Assembly (NCBI GenBank): GCA_029562045.1
Contig: JAKQWJ010000007.1
Location: forward strand, 1-13,315
Direction of reading: 5' to 3'
Length of the DNA: 13,315 nucleotides
Source: Spirochaetota bacterium
GTDB lineage: Bacteria > Spirochaetota > Spirochaetia > DTKZ01
Of the stretch, positions 5,940 to 13,315 are shown one piece after another (position 1 is the stretch's first letter; each line of letters opens with the position of its first letter). Position numbers and translations under genes: made by a program. Under the pieces are notes generated by a model, which saw nothing but the letters and a program-made list of their open reading frames with translations, did no database searches and was not told the DNA's origin.

Positions 5940-6905
5940 CTAGCCCGGGGAGTTCACCGGATAGGTGGGCTTTTTCCCCGTCAGGATCTCCACCACGTTC
6001 CGCGCGGTCTTGGTCTTCAGCTCCGACATGGCCTCCTCGCTGAAGAAGCCTGCGTGGTCCGACAGGATGACGTTGTCCAGCCCCCGCAGCGGACTGTCCG
6101 CCGGCAGGGGTTCCTTCTGGAAAACGTCCAGACCCGCGTAGGCCAGCTTCCCCGAGGCCAGAGCTTCCGCCAGAGCCTCCTCCTCCACCAGGGCACCCCG
6201 GGAGGTGTTGACCAGGATGGTGGTGGGCTTCATCCGGGCGATCCGGGCCCTGTTGATGAGCCTGTTCGTCTCCGGGCTGGCGGGGGCATGGATGGAAATA
6301 TAGTCCGCCGCGGCCACCAGTTCGTCGATATCCACCTTTTCGCAGCCCTCTTTGGCGATGTCCCCGGCGGACACATAGGGGTCGTAAACCAGGCAGCGGC
6401 CGAAATTGAAGTTCCGCATCCGGACCCAGAACTGACGGCCGATGGCGCCGAAACCGACGATCCCCAGGACCCGTCCGCTGATCCGCCGGGTGGGCTGTTC
6501 GCCGCTGAGGTTCCAGGCCCCTTCCCGGATCCGCCGATCCTTGTAGGGGACATTCCGTATGGCCCCCAGCATCAGCGCGGCGGCCTGCACCGCCACCTCC
6601 TCCATGGCGTAATCCGGGACCCGGGTGACCCAGATGCCCTTCCGCGTCGCCGCCTCCACATCCACGTTGTCATACCCCACACCGTAACGGGAGATGACCC
6701 GGCATTTCTCCAGGCCGGAAATGACATCTTCCGTCATGGGGAAAAGATTCACCAGGAGTCCGTCGGCATCCCGGAACATCTCCATGGCCTCCCGGGACCC
6801 CTCGGGATATCTGCAGATCTCCACCTTCGCGCCGATGGCGGAAAGTACGGCCTCCTCTTCGGTGATCCGGCCATGCCGGTCGTCGGTCACAACCACCTTG
6901 AACAT
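5940..6905 (-). CDS. D-2-hydroxyacid dehydrogenase (C-terminal-binding-protein-like)
   Basis: 321-residue NAD-dependent enzyme of the D-isomer-specific 2-hydroxyacid dehydrogenase family (phosphoglycerate, glycerate, lactate and CtBP-like members), interconverting 2-oxo and D-2-hydroxy acids. The N- and C-terminal substrate domain flanks a Rossmann domain with GFGAIG (151-156) and Asp175 in YDP, the latter favouring NAD over NADP. Catalytic Arg236 (NTSRGALV), Glu265 (FQKEP) and His284 (SDHAGFFSEEA) are all present. The length suits single-domain enzymes; there is no ACT domain, so it is not a full-length regulated SerA. The substrate is unassigned. The start at 6905 is chosen because GGAGGAG lies six bases before that ATG; an ATG at 6926 lies upstream of it. 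It is divergent from glnS with overlapping promoters. Confidence 0.88.
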   Translation of the reverse strand: MFKVVVTDDRHGRITEEEAVLSAIGAKVEICRYPEGSREAMEMFRDADGLLVNLFPMTEDVISGLEKCRVISRYGVGYDNVDVEAATRKGIWVTRVPDYAMEEVAVQAAALMLGAIRNVPYKDRRIREGAWNLSGEQPTRRISGRVLGIVGFGAIGRQFWVRMRNFNFGRCLVYDPYVSAGDIAKEGCEKVDIDELVAAADYISIHAPASPETNRLINRARIARMKPTTILVNTSRGALVEEEALAEALASGKLAYAGLDVFQKEPLPADSPLRGLDNVILSDHAGFFSEEAMSELKTKTARNVVEILTGKKPTYPVNSPG

Positions 6906-6934
6906 TCTCCGCTCCTCCCGATGCATATAGACGA

Positions 6935-6963
6935 ATCATAATCGCTGGTGTGGAAACAATCAA
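6935..6963 (-). promoter_or_regulatory. Promoter of the hydroxyacid dehydrogenase
   Basis: Minus-strand TTGATT (6963-6958), a 17-bp spacer and TATGAT (6940-6935) form a good sigma70-type promoter, giving a leader of about 20 bases that carries the Shine-Dalgarno. The element shares 13 bp (6951-6963) with the glnS promoter on the other strand. Confidence 0.6.
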
Positions 6964-6979
6964 ACGGATTTGCTATAAT
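6951..6979 (+). promoter_or_regulatory. Promoter of glnS
   Basis: TGGAAA (6951-6956), a 17-bp spacer and a perfect TATAAT (6974-6979), with TGC just before the -10 (extended -10). The leader would be about 65 bases. It overlaps the divergent dehydrogenase promoter, so the two polymerases cannot occupy both at once. Confidence 0.65.
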
Positions 6980-7051
6980 TTCGGAGATTTACACACTACC
7001 GCGGCCCGGTCTCGTCACAGTCGGCCGGAAGCGGACAATCGGGGAAGAATC

Positions 7052-8749
<1,698 letters not shown>

Positions 8750-8779
8750 AGGAGGCAAGGTTTCACCCCGTTTTACCGA

Positions 8780-8785
8780 TATAAT
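8780..8785 (+). promoter_or_regulatory. -10 box before the signalling genes
   Basis: A perfect TATAAT lies 30 bases before the ATG at 8816, with AGGGAG (8806-8811) as ribosome site. I do not find a convincing -35 at 16-18 bp, nor a TGn extension, so activation by another factor is possible. Confidence 0.45.
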
Positions 8786-8815
8786 GAAGAGGAAACGGAT
8801 ACAAAAGGGAGAAAA

Positions 8816-9922
8816 ATGAGAAAAATGCCCGTCATCGGGACCGATCTCGAGCTGAACGGCGTCATCAAACGGATAACCGCGAAGTTTCCGGATCAGTTCG
8901 AACCGGTGTTCATCGATAACGCGGACGACGCTCTGGAATACCTGAAATACGAGCTTCCCGAAATCAGCCTCATCAACCTGTCGGACTTCTCCATCGACGC
9001 CCCAAAGATCATCGAGTCCATCAAGTCCGACCCCTGGCTTCACTACGGAGGGATCATCGGCGTCCATCTGCGGAAGGACGCCAAAAAAGCCGAAGAACTG
9101 ATGAAAAACTCCAACATCATCAGCCTGATTCCCCGGGCTGAGATGATCTGGGGTTTCCATCGGATCCTGAAAATCGTCATCCAGCACCGGCACTTCCTCT
9201 TCCATCGGGATCTGCAGAAGGACCTTCTGCGGACCATCTCCGGCGGCTTCATCATGGACAACGACCCCTTCGTCATCCGGGCTTACATCAACCTGATCAC
9301 CAACTATCTCTTCAACGCCGGGTATCTGAACCATGACTCCCGGGACCGCCTGCATGTGGCGCTTTTCGAAATGCTGATGAACGCGGTGGAGCACGGAAAC
9401 TGCAACATCAGCTACGAGGAGAAGAACCGCTGGCTCAACGCGGGGAAGGACGCCCTGGACCTCATCCGGGAGAGACTCAAGGACCCCGCCGTCGCCCGGC
9501 GCAAGGTCACCTTCAAGTACCGGATCGGCGGCGAAAAAAGTTCCTTTTCCATCCGGGACGAGGGGCCTGGCTTCGACTGGCGGAGCGCCTTCTCCGATGG
9601 GGACAAGGTGAATCTGGACATGCATGGGCACGGGATCAAGATAACCCGCTATTATATCCAGAATCTGCGGTACAACGACATCGGCAACGAGGTTTCCTTC
9701 GAGATGCCCCATCTGACGGACAAGCCGGACATGGTTCCCGGGCTCTTCGTCAACCGGGACGATATCGTCTTCGAGGACGGCGATGTGGTGGTCTCGGAGG
9801 GGGAGGAGTCGAACTTCCTGTACTACATCGCCTCCGGCACCCTGAGCGTCCTGTCCGGGGGGCGGCAGATATCCTCCCTGTCCCCGGAGGACATTTTTCT
9901 GGGAGAAATGCTTTTCTCCTGA
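8816..9922 (+). CDS. Pseudo-receiver/HATPase/cyclic-nucleotide-binding protein, frameshifted
   Basis: Main part (368 residues in this frame) of a three-domain cytoplasmic signalling protein. Residues 1-125 look like a degenerate receiver: alternating strands and helices, but no acceptor Asp in SLINLSDFS as in true receivers, and no conserved Lys in SLIPRAEM. Residues about 140-298 form a GHKL ATPase of the RsbW/SpoIIAB type: N-box FEMLMNAVEHGN (184-195), DEGPGFD (248-254), GHGIKI (271-276). There is no histidine-kinase H-box or dimerisation domain. From about 308 comes a cyclic-nucleotide-binding domain, and here the frame breaks: GEMLFS then TGA, whereas the -1 frame continues FLLNNRRSATVV. 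With one added T in the TTTT run (9912-9915) the protein would be about 431 residues. It could be a partner-switching kinase or anti-sigma-like regulator; targets are unknown. ATG 8816 has AGGGAG upstream. Confidence 0.82.
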   Translation: MRKMPVIGTDLELNGVIKRITAKFPDQFEPVFIDNADDALEYLKYELPEISLINLSDFSIDAPKIIESIKSDPWLHYGGIIGVHLRKDAKKAEELMKNSNIISLIPRAEMIWGFHRILKIVIQHRHFLFHRDLQKDLLRTISGGFIMDNDPFVIRAYINLITNYLFNAGYLNHDSRDRLHVALFEMLMNAVEHGNCNISYEEKNRWLNAGKDALDLIRERLKDPAVARRKVTFKYRIGGEKSSFSIRDEGPGFDWRSAFSDGDKVNLDMHGHGIKITRYYIQNLRYNDIGNEVSFEMPHLTDKPDMVPGLFVNRDDIVFEDGDVVVSEGEESNFLYYIASGTLSVLSGGRQISSLSPEDIFLGEMLFS

Positions 9923-9933
9923 ACAACAGGAGG
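9911..9933 (+). other. Frameshift point with hairpin
   Basis: CTTTTC (9911-9916) is followed by CTCCTG (9916-9921), loop AACAA, and CAGGAG (9927-9932), a 6-bp stem; GGGAG (9901-9905, counting from the third base GAG core) lies 5-10 bases upstream. tRNA-Phe could slip from TTC to TTT, which would join the two frames as GEMLF-LLNNRR. The same hairpin contains AGGAGG (9928-9933), which could serve as a ribosome site for the in-frame GTG at 9943. Confidence 0.4.
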
Positions 9934-10107
9934 TCCGCCACGGTGGTCTCCAAGGGACGGTCCGTGCTGCTGCGGATATCCAAGAACGAGTTCATGAACG
10001 TCGTGAAAGAGAAGCCTCATTACGGAATTCTGCTGGCCCGGCTCATCGCGCAGCGCCTGGCGAAGCTGAACGCCCATGTCGCCGCCCTGGAGGGGAAATT
10101 CATCTAG
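9916..10107 (+). pseudogene. C-terminal part of the cyclic-nucleotide-binding domain (-1 frame)
   Basis: 63 residues that complete the upstream protein: LLNNRRSATVVSKGRS, then a strand, then a helix ending KLNAHVAALEGKFI. This is the second half of the phosphate-binding cassette (the RSATV arginine that contacts the cyclic phosphate) and the C-terminal lid helix of a cNMP domain. The cassette Glu (GEM) lies in the other frame. As it stands the piece is made only by frameshifting, or by reinitiation at GTG 9943 behind AGGAGG, giving a 54-residue fragment without the Glu. Conservation of sense in this frame argues that the break is recent, artefactual or programmed. Confidence 0.75.
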
Positions 10108-10124
10108 CCCTGGGAGGATCCTTC

Positions 10125-10406
10125 ATGCGCTACCTGCATTACAAGGTCAAGGCCGGGCCGGAAGACCTCATCGCCGTCAACATGAACGAAAGAACGGACC
10201 ATAAACTCGCCCGGGTGCTGCTTCTGGATACGGGCAACTATTTCAAATACCGCCTGGGCAAGGTGCACGAAGCCAAGCAGATCCAGGAGGGCGCCCCGGT
10301 GGTGGTGCTGGAACCTCCCTACCGGGGAGACTGGCACGTAATCGTCGAAATGACCGTCTCCGGCGAGGTGCGGGCCTACATCGAGGTGCAGCGCAAGGGG
10401 CGCTGA
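10125..10406 (+). CDS. DUF1883-like small protein
   Basis: 93-residue protein without signal peptide or membrane segment. The pattern MRYLHYKVKAGPEDLIAVNM, ARVLLLDTGNYFKYRLGK and a C-terminal RGDWHVIVEM resembles the DUF1883 family, whose hallmarks I recall as an N-terminal HY, an ANVxLMDxxNFxxYRxG block and a GHWHVVIDL block. The function is unknown; in other bacteria this domain can be joined to TIR domains, but none is present here. GGGAGGA lies shortly before the ATG, and the gene starts 17 bases after the cNMP fragment, so it is probably cotranscribed with the ATPase protein. A small, beta-rich adaptor or ligand-binding role in that pathway is inference. Confidence 0.65.
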   Translation: MRYLHYKVKAGPEDLIAVNMNERTDHKLARVLLLDTGNYFKYRLGKVHEAKQIQEGAPVVVLEPPYRGDWHVIVEMTVSGEVRAYIEVQRKGR

Positions 10407-10410
10407 AGCG

Positions 10411-10447
10411 CGCCCCGAAGCGGAGCCTCCGTCCCCGCTTCGGGGCG
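10411..10447 (+). terminator. 13-bp inverted repeat after the DUF1883-like gene
   Basis: CGCCCCGAAGCGG (10411-10423) and its exact complement CCGCTTCGGGGCG (10435-10447) flank an 11-base loop, immediately after the stop codon. No T-run follows, so termination may need Rho or be partial. It separates the ATPase/DUF1883 unit from the promoter of the response regulator. Confidence 0.55.
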
Positions 10448-10453
10448 GATGCC

Positions 10454-10482
10454 TTGCGGGACCGGGTATTTTTCAATATAAT
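10454..10482 (+). promoter_or_regulatory. Promoter of the response regulator
   Basis: TTGCGG (10454-10459), a 17-bp spacer and a perfect TATAAT (10477-10482), giving a leader of about 30 bases with AGGAG (10505-10509) as ribosome site. Confidence 0.65.
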
Positions 10483-10520
10483 GATAAAGACACCAAAGAC
10501 CGCGAGGAGTCCAGGGTTCG

Positions 10521-10958
10521 ATGAAAGCCAAGACCGATTTTCCCGCAATCAACGAGGCTCCGCCGGAGGGGCTCAAGCCGGACGGCACCCCTTACCGGGT
10601 GCTCATCGTCGACGATTCCATGTTCATAGCCAAGCAGCTCAGTCAGATTCTCAGCTCCGCGGGGTTCGAGATCGCCGCCACCGCGTCGAACGGAGAGGAG
10701 GGGTTGGAAAAATACAAGGAACTGTCCCCGAAAATCGATCTGGTGACCATGGACATAACCATGCCCAAGATGGACGGGATAACCGCGCTGGAAAAGATCA
10801 TGGCCTTCGACAGGGAGGCGGCGGTCGTCATGGTGAGCGCCCTGGGGAAAAACGACCTGGTCAAGCAATCGCTTCTCCTGGGCGCGAAAAACTACATCGT
10901 CAAACCGCTGGACCGGAAAAAGGTCCTGGAACGGGTCGTTCAGTCCCTGAAGAAATAG
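10521..10958 (+). CDS. CheY-like single-domain response regulator
   Basis: 145-residue stand-alone receiver. After a 25-residue N-terminal extension (MKAKTDFPAINEAPPEGLKP and on) comes the canonical fold: acidic pair Asp31/Asp32 (LIVDDSMF), phosphoacceptor Asp78 (LVTMDITMPKMDG), Ser106 (MVSALGK) and Lys128 (NYIVKPLDRKK). All phosphorylation-switch residues are present, so it should be active; there is no output domain, so it signals by protein contact. The extension and core look very like a receiver I recall as conserved in treponemes, the strongest hint to the host lineage. It is not next to other chemotaxis genes, and is not necessarily the flagellar-switch CheY. It has its own promoter and follows the ATPase/cyclic-nucleotide gene, which may be a functional partner. 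Confidence 0.9.
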   Translation: MKAKTDFPAINEAPPEGLKPDGTPYRVLIVDDSMFIAKQLSQILSSAGFEIAATASNGEEGLEKYKELSPKIDLVTMDITMPKMDGITALEKIMAFDREAAVVMVSALGKNDLVKQSLLLGAKNYIVKPLDRKKVLERVVQSLKK

Positions 10959-10960
10959 GC

Positions 10961-11009
10961 GTCGGCGGCTTCCGTTTCTTTTCCCGCCTGGGGGGCGGAA
11001 GCGTCCGAC
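10961..11009 (+). terminator. Imperfect 14-bp inverted repeat after the response regulator
   Basis: 10961-10974 pairs with 10996-11009 at 12 of 14 positions (7 contiguous: GCTTCCG/CGGAAGC) around a 21-base loop, starting just after the stop codon. No T-run follows the stem. It is a candidate terminator or processing structure. Confidence 0.4.
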
Positions 11010-11026
11010 ATTCACGACACCGGTGC

Positions 11027-11035
11027 TATAAGGAG
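11027..11035 (+). promoter_or_regulatory. Extended -10 overlapping a ribosome site
   Basis: TATAAG (11027-11032), preceded by TGC, overlaps AAGGAG (11030-11035), and the ATG follows at 11042. Used as a promoter it would give an almost leaderless mRNA; on a read-through transcript it is an ordinary Shine-Dalgarno. CCGACA (11005-11010) at 16-bp spacing is a possible -35. Confidence 0.35.
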
Positions 11036-11041
11036 TTTGCA

Positions 11042-11254
11042 ATGGCTAAAACGAAAGCGTCCGAAACGAAGGCGAAAAATCCGGCGGCGAAGAAGGGACT
11101 TCCTTCCCAGACCTCTCCGGAAAAACTGCAGGAAGAGATAAAGGCCCAGGCCCACCAGGTTTACCTGGAGAGGACCGCCCGAGGCGAGGAGGGGGACGAA
11201 ATGTCCGACTGGCTCACGGCGGAGGAAAGGGTAAAAAAGGCCCACGGTCTGTAG
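11042..11254 (+). CDS. Small DUF2934-like protein
   Basis: 70-residue basic-to-acidic protein: a lysine/alanine-rich N-terminus (MAKTKASETKAKNPAAKKG), then the DUF2934-type motif IKAQAHQVYLERTARGEEGD followed by MSDWLTAEERVKKAHG (compare the family pattern IxxxAYxxYxxRGxxxGxxxxDWLxAExxL). The function is unknown; I recall that the domain is often found in short soluble proteins. It is cytoplasmic, with no cysteines. A good ribosome site (AAGGAG) precedes the ATG. It lies between the response regulator and an ABC transporter, with hairpins on both sides, so it may be transcribed alone. Confidence 0.7.
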   Translation: MAKTKASETKAKNPAAKKGLPSQTSPEKLQEEIKAQAHQVYLERTARGEEGDEMSDWLTAEERVKKAHGL

Positions 11255-11258
11255 TTAT

Positions 11259-11276
11259 CTCCCGCGGGCCCGGGAG
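11259..11276 (+). terminator. Short GC hairpin after the DUF2934-like gene
   Basis: CTCCCG (11259-11264) and CGGGAG (11271-11276) pair around a 6-base loop a few bases after the stop codon. There is no T-run; termination is a guess. Confidence 0.35.
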
Positions 11277-11295
11277 CGTCGCCGCCGCCCGGTGG

Positions 11296-11324
11296 TAGAC
11301 GAAGCCCTCCGGCCCCTTTACAAT
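11296..11324 (+). promoter_or_regulatory. Promoter of the ABC transporter unit
   Basis: TAGACG (11296-11301), a 17-bp spacer and TACAAT (11319-11324). Transcription would begin at about 11331, only some 6 bases before the ATG at 11337, and no Shine-Dalgarno is present. Confidence 0.5.
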
Positions 11325-11336
11325 GCCCCCAGCGGT

Positions 11337-12269
11337 ATGAAAATCTTTCGCCTGTTCCTGCGCAAAGCGGGGAGACTGCTTTTAACCGTCTTCATCATTT
11401 CCACGGCGGTTTTCTTCGCCCTCAGGATCATCCCCGGCGACCCCGCCCTGGTGGTGGCGGGGATCGACGCCTCGCCCGAAACCGTCGCGGCCATTCAGAC
11501 CCGCCTGGGGACGGACCGGCCCATCCTCGCCCAGTACGAGGAGTGGCTCCTGTCGGTTCTGCGCTTCGATTTCGGCGCCTCGCTGTTTTCGGAAGAGAAG
11601 GTATCGGCCCTGATCATGGACCGCTTCCCCCTGACCCTGGTTCTGGCGCTGCTGGGGATGGCGGTGGCCTTCCTGCTGGCGCTGCCGCTGGGGGTCCTGT
11701 CCGCAGTCCGGCGCTGGTCCTTCTGGGACTACCTGGGGATGATCGTCTCCCAGGTGGGAATGGCGGTGCCCAGCTTCTGGCTGGGGATCGTCCTGCTCCT
11801 GATGTTCGCCGTCTGGATCCGGATCTTTCCCCTCTTCGGCGGGGAGGGGCCCCTTCACCTGGTCCTGCCCGCGGTGGCTCTGGGGGTGAACCGGGGAGCG
11901 GTTCTTCTCCGGCTGGTCCGCACGACCATGATCGAGGAGCTGGGCAAGGAGTACATCATCACCGCCCGCTCGAAGGGGCTTCCCGAAAGGGTCATCCGGT
12001 ATCGACACGCCCTGCGCAACGCCCTGGTGCCGGTGGTCACCGTGTCGGGAATCCAGTTCGGTTACATGCTGGGAGGGGCCATCATTCTGGAGCAGGTTTT
12101 CTCCCTCCCCGGGGTGGGGCGCCTTTTTCTGTCCGCCATCTATCAGCGGGACTTTCCGGTGGTGCAGGGAGGAGTGATCTTCATCGCCATCGTCTTTTCC
12201 CTGATCAACTTCCTGGTGGACATGGTCTACGCCCTGGTGAACCCCAAACTGCAGGCGGGCGGCGGATGA
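11337..12269 (+). CDS. Oligopeptide/dipeptide ABC transporter permease (DppB-type)
   Basis: 310-residue inner-membrane permease of a peptide or nickel-type ABC importer. It has the DppB/OppB N-terminal helix followed by the family block RIIPGDPALVV, then LGTDRPILAQYEEWL and a DFGASL segment, about six membrane helices in all. The cytoplasmic EAA loop that docks the ATPase reads EYIITARSKGLPERVIRYRH and then ALRNALVPVV. The C-terminal LEQVFSLPGVGRLFLSAI is typical. I place the start at ATG 11337, because the protein then begins MKIFRLFLRKAGRLLLTVF as usual in the family and a promoter ends 12 bases before; a GTG at 11292 would add 15 residues. Its stop overlaps the ATPase start (ATGA). A DppC-type second permease, normally next in such operons, is absent here. 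Confidence 0.9.
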   Translation: MKIFRLFLRKAGRLLLTVFIISTAVFFALRIIPGDPALVVAGIDASPETVAAIQTRLGTDRPILAQYEEWLLSVLRFDFGASLFSEEKVSALIMDRFPLTLVLALLGMAVAFLLALPLGVLSAVRRWSFWDYLGMIVSQVGMAVPSFWLGIVLLLMFAVWIRIFPLFGGEGPLHLVLPAVALGVNRGAVLLRLVRTTMIEELGKEYIITARSKGLPERVIRYRHALRNALVPVVTVSGIQFGYMLGGAIILEQVFSLPGVGRLFLSAIYQRDFPVVQGGVIFIAIVFSLINFLVDMVYALVNPKLQAGGG

Positions 12270-13255
12270 CCGGCAACGTTCTTCTGGAAATCAACGATCT
12301 GGCGGTGGAGTTCTTCTCTCACCGCAGAAAGATCCACGCCGTCCGGGGTCTGGACCTGACGGTGCTGCCGGGCCAGTTCCATGCCCTGGTGGGGGAATCC
12401 GGCGCGGGGAAAACCGTCACCTCCTTCACGATCCTCCGGCTGCTGCCTCCGTCCGCCGCGGTCACCCGGGGTTCGGTGGTCTTCCAGGACCACAACCTTC
12501 TGACCCTGTCGGAGGACCTGATGCGGAACCTCCGGGGACGGGAGATCAGCATGATCTTTCAGGAGCCGTCGAAATATCTCAACCCCTCGATGAAGGCGGC
12601 GGACCAGGTGATCGAGGGCATCCGCTTCCATCTGGGTTACTCCGAGAAGGCGGCCTACCAGTGGACCCGGGAGCTTTTCCAGCGGGTGGGCCTGGACGGG
12701 GGCAGGACGGCCATGTCCCGGTACCCCCACGAGTTCTCCGGAGGAATGCGGCAGCGGCTGATGATCGCCATGGCGGTGGCCTGCAACCCGTCCCTTCTCA
12801 TCGCCGACGAACCCACCACCGCCCTGGATGTGGGGGTCCAGCGGCAGATCATCAATCTGCTGCAGGAACTCCGGGGCGAGAAGAACATGGCCATTCTCTA
12901 CGTAACCCACGACATCGGGGTGGTGCGGTACGCGGCGGACTACGTTTCCGTCATCTACACCGGACGGATCGTCGAGTCATCCCCCAAGGACCTTCTCTTC
13001 GCCAATCCCCGGCACCCCTACACCCGGCTCCTTCTGGAATCCATCCCCAGCCGGGACAAGAGGGGGAGCCGGCTGCAGGGCGTGCCGGGAAGCATACCCA
13101 ACCCGGAAAACAGCCCTCCGGGCTGCTCCTTCCACCCCCGCTGCCCCATCGCCCAGCCCATATGCGCGGAAACCCTGCCTCCCATGGTAAAGATAGAATC
13201 GGCCCACCGCTGCGCCTGTTTCTTTCCGGGAAAGGATCTGGGGTTGCCGGGATGA
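12266..13255 (+). CDS. Peptide ABC transporter ATP-binding protein (DppD/OppD-type)
   Basis: 329-residue ATPase that powers the importer at the cytoplasmic face of the membrane. Walker A GESGAGKT (43-50), Q-loop Gln99 (MIFQEPSKYLNP), signature FSGGMRQR (157-164, in place of LSGGQ as usual in this subfamily), Walker B LLIADE (177-182, catalytic Glu182) and switch His215 (VTHD) are all intact. The C-terminal oligopeptide-type extension follows (ANPRHPYTRLLLESIPSR). It includes the cysteine cluster C287, C293, C300, C316 and C318 (GCSFHPRCPIAQPIC and HRCAC); in DppD-type proteins such cysteines can hold an iron-sulfur cluster. It overlaps its neighbours by four bases on each side (ATGA), so the unit is translationally coupled. 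The substrate cannot be told, as no binding protein is seen. Confidence 0.93.
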   Translation: MTGNVLLEINDLAVEFFSHRRKIHAVRGLDLTVLPGQFHALVGESGAGKTVTSFTILRLLPPSAAVTRGSVVFQDHNLLTLSEDLMRNLRGREISMIFQEPSKYLNPSMKAADQVIEGIRFHLGYSEKAAYQWTRELFQRVGLDGGRTAMSRYPHEFSGGMRQRLMIAMAVACNPSLLIADEPTTALDVGVQRQIINLLQELRGEKNMAILYVTHDIGVVRYAADYVSVIYTGRIVESSPKDLLFANPRHPYTRLLLESIPSRDKRGSRLQGVPGSIPNPENSPPGCSFHPRCPIAQPICAETLPPMVKIESAHRCACFFPGKDLGLPG

Positions 13256-13315
13256 AGCCGCTTCTCCGGGTGGAAAAGGTGTCGAAAACCTTCTACGGAT
13301 CGGGTCTCCTGCGCC
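13252..13315 (+). CDS. Second peptide ABC transporter ATPase, start only (DppF/OppF-type)
   Basis: The first 21 residues (MKPLLRVEKVSKTFYGSGLL) match the N-terminal strand of a DppF/OppF ATPase: LLRVEKVSKTF before a variable loop and the expected Walker A. The window ends before any motif, so the call rests on this opening and on the operon order. The start overlaps the previous stop (ATGA). Confidence 0.7.
   Translation, partial: MKPLLRVEKVSKTFYGSGLLR

Noticed and set aside
8816..9922. Calling the ATPase protein a histidine kinase.
   Set aside because: The GHKL motifs are present, but no H-box or dimerisation helices; the ATPase looks more like the RsbW/SpoIIAB type.
10125..10406. Defence function for the DUF1883-like gene because the domain can occur with TIR domains.
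   Set aside because: No TIR domain or NAD-cleaving effector in the window; the neighbours are signalling genes.
10411..10447. Textbook Rho-independent terminator.
   Set aside because: The stem is perfect, but no T-run follows; kept only as a terminator-like hairpin.
11543..12265. Extension of the ATPase frame upstream through the permease gene, giving an apparent fusion.
   Set aside because: The added part is Gly/Pro/Arg-rich and domainless; the permease frame is the real one, and ATG 12266 has the usual ATGA overlap.

Overview
The window is a GC-rich stretch (roughly two-thirds G+C by eye) of a bacterial chromosome with ordinary housekeeping and signalling genes on both strands. The best guess for the host is a high-GC spirochaete near Treponema. 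The main reason is the CheY-type response regulator at 10521-10958, whose N-terminal extension and receiver sequence I recall as characteristic of treponemes. Its neighbour, a receiver-like/ATPase/cyclic-nucleotide protein, fits this too. This is memory of families, not a database result.

Layout. 1-1228, minus strand: the start of a membrane pyrophosphatase (hppA, cut by the window edge) and an AEC-family permease. 1229-1541: a palindrome-rich intergenic region. 1542-2928, plus: a three-gene stress-type unit of a small membrane protein (DUF6249-like), an ECF sigma factor and its zinc-binding membrane anti-sigma factor. 2929-3347: a GC-rich minisatellite. 3348-5723, plus: an exported single-cysteine methionine sulfoxide reductase B and an aldehyde dehydrogenase. 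5724-5939: a convergent intergenic region with a duplicated 41-bp element and a hairpin. 5940-6905, minus: a D-2-hydroxyacid dehydrogenase, divergent from glnS (7052-8749, plus). 8816-11254, plus: a signalling group of a pseudo-receiver/HATPase/cyclic-nucleotide-binding protein broken by a frameshift, a DUF1883-like protein, the response regulator and a DUF2934-like small protein. 11337-13315, plus: an oligopeptide/dipeptide-type ABC transporter (permease, ATPase, start of a second ATPase), with no second permease between the subunits seen.

The most interesting points are these. (1) The frameshift falls inside the phosphate-binding cassette of the cyclic-nucleotide domain, next to a TTTT run, an upstream purine-rich tract and a small hairpin. 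It may be a mutation, a sequencing error or a programmed event. (2) Several genes (hppA, the AEC permease, msrB, probably the ABC permease) have a sigma70-like -10 box 7-12 bases before the start codon and no Shine-Dalgarno sequence, which suggests leaderless mRNAs. (3) msrB may have two starts, giving an exported and a cytosolic enzyme. (4) Overlapping divergent promoters lie between the dehydrogenase and glnS. I see no CRISPR array, insertion sequence, tRNA or rRNA, and no convincing defence island.
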